Positions 63,027 through 64,000 of a DNA stretch of 64,000 nt are shown here, piece by piece; the first letter of the stretch is position 1; each line of letters starts with the position of its first letter. Origin of the DNA: Vibrio hepatarius (lineage in GTDB: Bacteria > Pseudomonadota > Gammaproteobacteria > Enterobacterales > Vibrionaceae); the NCBI RefSeq assembly GCF_018860525.1, contig NZ_JAHKPM010000060.1, forward strand, positions 62,001 through 126,000. The letters run 5' to 3'. The notes beneath the pieces were generated by a model that was not told where the DNA came from, did no database searches, and saw only the letters and a list, made by a program, of their open reading frames with translations. The translations under genes and the position numbers were made by a program.

Positions 63027-63542
63027 CTAATTAGAAAACAATACTGAAGAGCCATGATTTAAGCTTGTCAGTAATAATGTGTTTTCATTAACGATGTCAA
63101 TCCGACGGCTTTGCTGGGCGTCCATTTTAAAAATCTGAGTAATGAGCTTTAGTTGTTCCTCATTAAAATCTTTACTTTGTGCGGAGGAGACATCTTTAAA
63201 CTTTATTGGTGACACCAAAAGGTAGTTATCGCTGACATCCCATTCACCTTCCTCGGAAATATTAATGATATTTTCACTTTTAGTACCTTCTGCATAGAGT
63301 CGTACGGTAGCAAAGCGATTATATTGACCATTGGGTAAGTATTTTACATTAGAATCGACAGTTACACGGCGAAGAGAGCCAACAGACTCTTCTCTTAAGC
63401 CGTCAGTAATAAGAGTAACCATCCTTGACTGCCATTCTTTTGATGTAAGTACTTGTTCCACTTTGAGATCACTGCCCCAGTAAAGCCAACTACTGAACAA
63501 GGCTGACAAAACAAGTAATCCGGCTGCAATTTTATGGTTCAT
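63027..63542 (-). CDS. toxS: Transmembrane regulatory protein ToxS
   Basis: 171 residues. N-terminal helix (HKIAAGLLVLSALFSSWLYW), then a periplasmic beta-rich domain with VEQVLTSKEWQSRMVTLI and LPNGQYNRFATVRLYAEG. ToxS stabilises ToxR and, with it, binds bile acids in the periplasm. Ten bases after the toxR stop, the usual order. Confidence 0.95.
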   Translation of the reverse strand: MNHKIAAGLLVLSALFSSWLYWGSDLKVEQVLTSKEWQSRMVTLITDGLREESVGSLRRVTVDSNVKYLPNGQYNRFATVRLYAEGTKSENIINISEEGEWDVSDNYLLVSPIKFKDVSSAQSKDFNEEQLKLITQIFKMDAQQSRRIDIVNENTLLLTSLNHGSSVLFSN

Positions 63543-63552
63543 TTTATTCTTC

Positions 63553-64000
63553 CTATTGGCAAACTTTATTCAGATCTTGTTGGTTAGCAAATATACGGAC
63601 GGTAATATTTTCACCTGAGCTAGTAACGGAATGGATGTAGTTAAGAACTAACTGGTTATTTTGACCACCAGTAGCAATGACTTCCACCGGAGACATCGAT
63701 TCATGAACGGAATTATATCGTTTCACACATTGTTCAATTGATGCATACCAAGGTGTTAAGTCTGGGTGATTCATCGGAGTTTTTACTGGTGTATTGTCAT
63801 AAACAGCGATCTGGCGAAATGTCGATTCAGCTGGGTTGGTAAACAAAATGACACTTAAAGGTAATAGCAGTGCCAGTAACAACATTACCCGCATTCCCCA
63901 CTTTGGTTTATTTGGTTCAGTTGCTATTGATAACGGTTGAGGAATAGTTGTCTCATTGGTTGAACTGGGAGCTTCTTGGGGAGAAATGTCAGACGTACTA
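63553..64000 (-). CDS. toxR: Transcriptional activator ToxR, C-terminal part
   Basis: The frame is open to the window's right edge. Visible: a low-complexity Ser/Thr/Pro linker (SPQEAPSSTNETTIPQPLS), the membrane helix MRVMLLLALLLPLSVILFTN, and a periplasmic domain with two cysteines (SIEQCVKRY and the final LNKVCQ) that form a disulfide in known ToxR. The winged-helix DNA-binding domain lies outside the window. ToxR controls porins and virulence genes. Confidence 0.95.
   Translation of the reverse strand, partial: STSDISPQEAPSSTNETTIPQPLSIATEPNKPKWGMRVMLLLALLLPLSVILFTNPAESTFRQIAVYDNTPVKTPMNHPDLTPWYASIEQCVKRYNSVHESMSPVEVIATGGQNNQLVLNYIHSVTSSGENITVRIFANQQDLNKVCQ

Noticed and set aside
1..64000. 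CRISPR array, prophage, integron attC sites or complete insertion sequence
   Set aside because: Scanned for short regular repeats, phage genes, transposases and attC-like palindromes; only the RAYT remnant and simple local repeats were found.

Overview
The window reads as part of a chromosome of a Vibrio-like gammaproteobacterium (Vibrionaceae). Evidence: ToxR/ToxS at the right edge, an RND pump pair of the VexGH type, an OprD-family chitoporin, E. coli-like blocks such as lipB-lipA, mrdA-rodA-rlpA-dacA, miaB-ybeZ-ybeY-corC-lnt and ptsH-ptsI-crr, and recognisable PurR, MetJ and TreR operators. Almost all of it is conserved core chromosome; no prophage, complete insertion sequence, integron or CRISPR array was seen.

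Layout. 1-4.9 kb: the 3' end of purL, a DUF4250 gene, then a decayed accessory patch (remnant of a REP-associated tyrosine transposase, three small secreted cysteine proteins of which two carry single-base frameshifts), then wecB, a stand-alone ThiE-like gene and yaeP. 5-8.6 kb: a 45-residue secreted cysteine peptide, a DUF533 gene, purMN and upp, with a PurR box between purM and upp. 8.7-16.9 kb: metNIQ behind a MetJ box array, gmhB, an MliC-like lipoprotein, and treR-treB-treC with two TreR operators in front of treB. 16.9-17.4 kb: three tandem tRNA-Tyr genes in 141-bp repeats. 17.8-24.7 kb: vexGH, a YitT-family gene, glyA behind a second PurR box, and a small lipoprotein gene.

24.8-37.8 kb is a long leftward run for lipoate synthesis (lipB, lipA), envelope elongation (mrdA, rodA, rlpA, dacA), ribosome maturation and silencing (rlmH, rsfS), DNA polymerase delta (holA), LPS transport (lptE) and leuS, with ybeL divergent. 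37.9-43.5 kb: miaB, ybeZ, ybeY, corC and lnt. 43.8-53.4 kb: a ubiF-type hydroxylase, crr/ptsI/ptsH, cysK, cysZ, zipA and ligA. 53.9-60.5 kb: the chitoporin, a 61-residue secreted protein, nfeD/qmcA, cnoX, a YbbO-like SDR and a YfcH-like epimerase. 60.7-63 kb: a translationally coupled four-gene operon of two DUF1538 membrane proteins, a P-II-like protein and a CBS-pair protein. 63-64 kb: toxS and the 3' part of toxR.

The sugar genes fit together: HPr and enzyme I (ptsH, ptsI) energise EIIA-Glc (crr), which supplies phosphate to TreB because TreB has only IIB and IIC domains; TreC then splits trehalose 6-phosphate. The least understood unit is the DUF1538/P-II/CBS operon, which looks like a split membrane transporter with two small-molecule sensors; its function is not known to me. 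The other unusual spots are the degenerate 0.9-2.7 kb patch, a perfect 19-bp inverted repeat between cysK and cysZ, and the short YitT-glyA junction where, as I recall, Vibrio cholerae carries its vps/rbm biofilm clusters.
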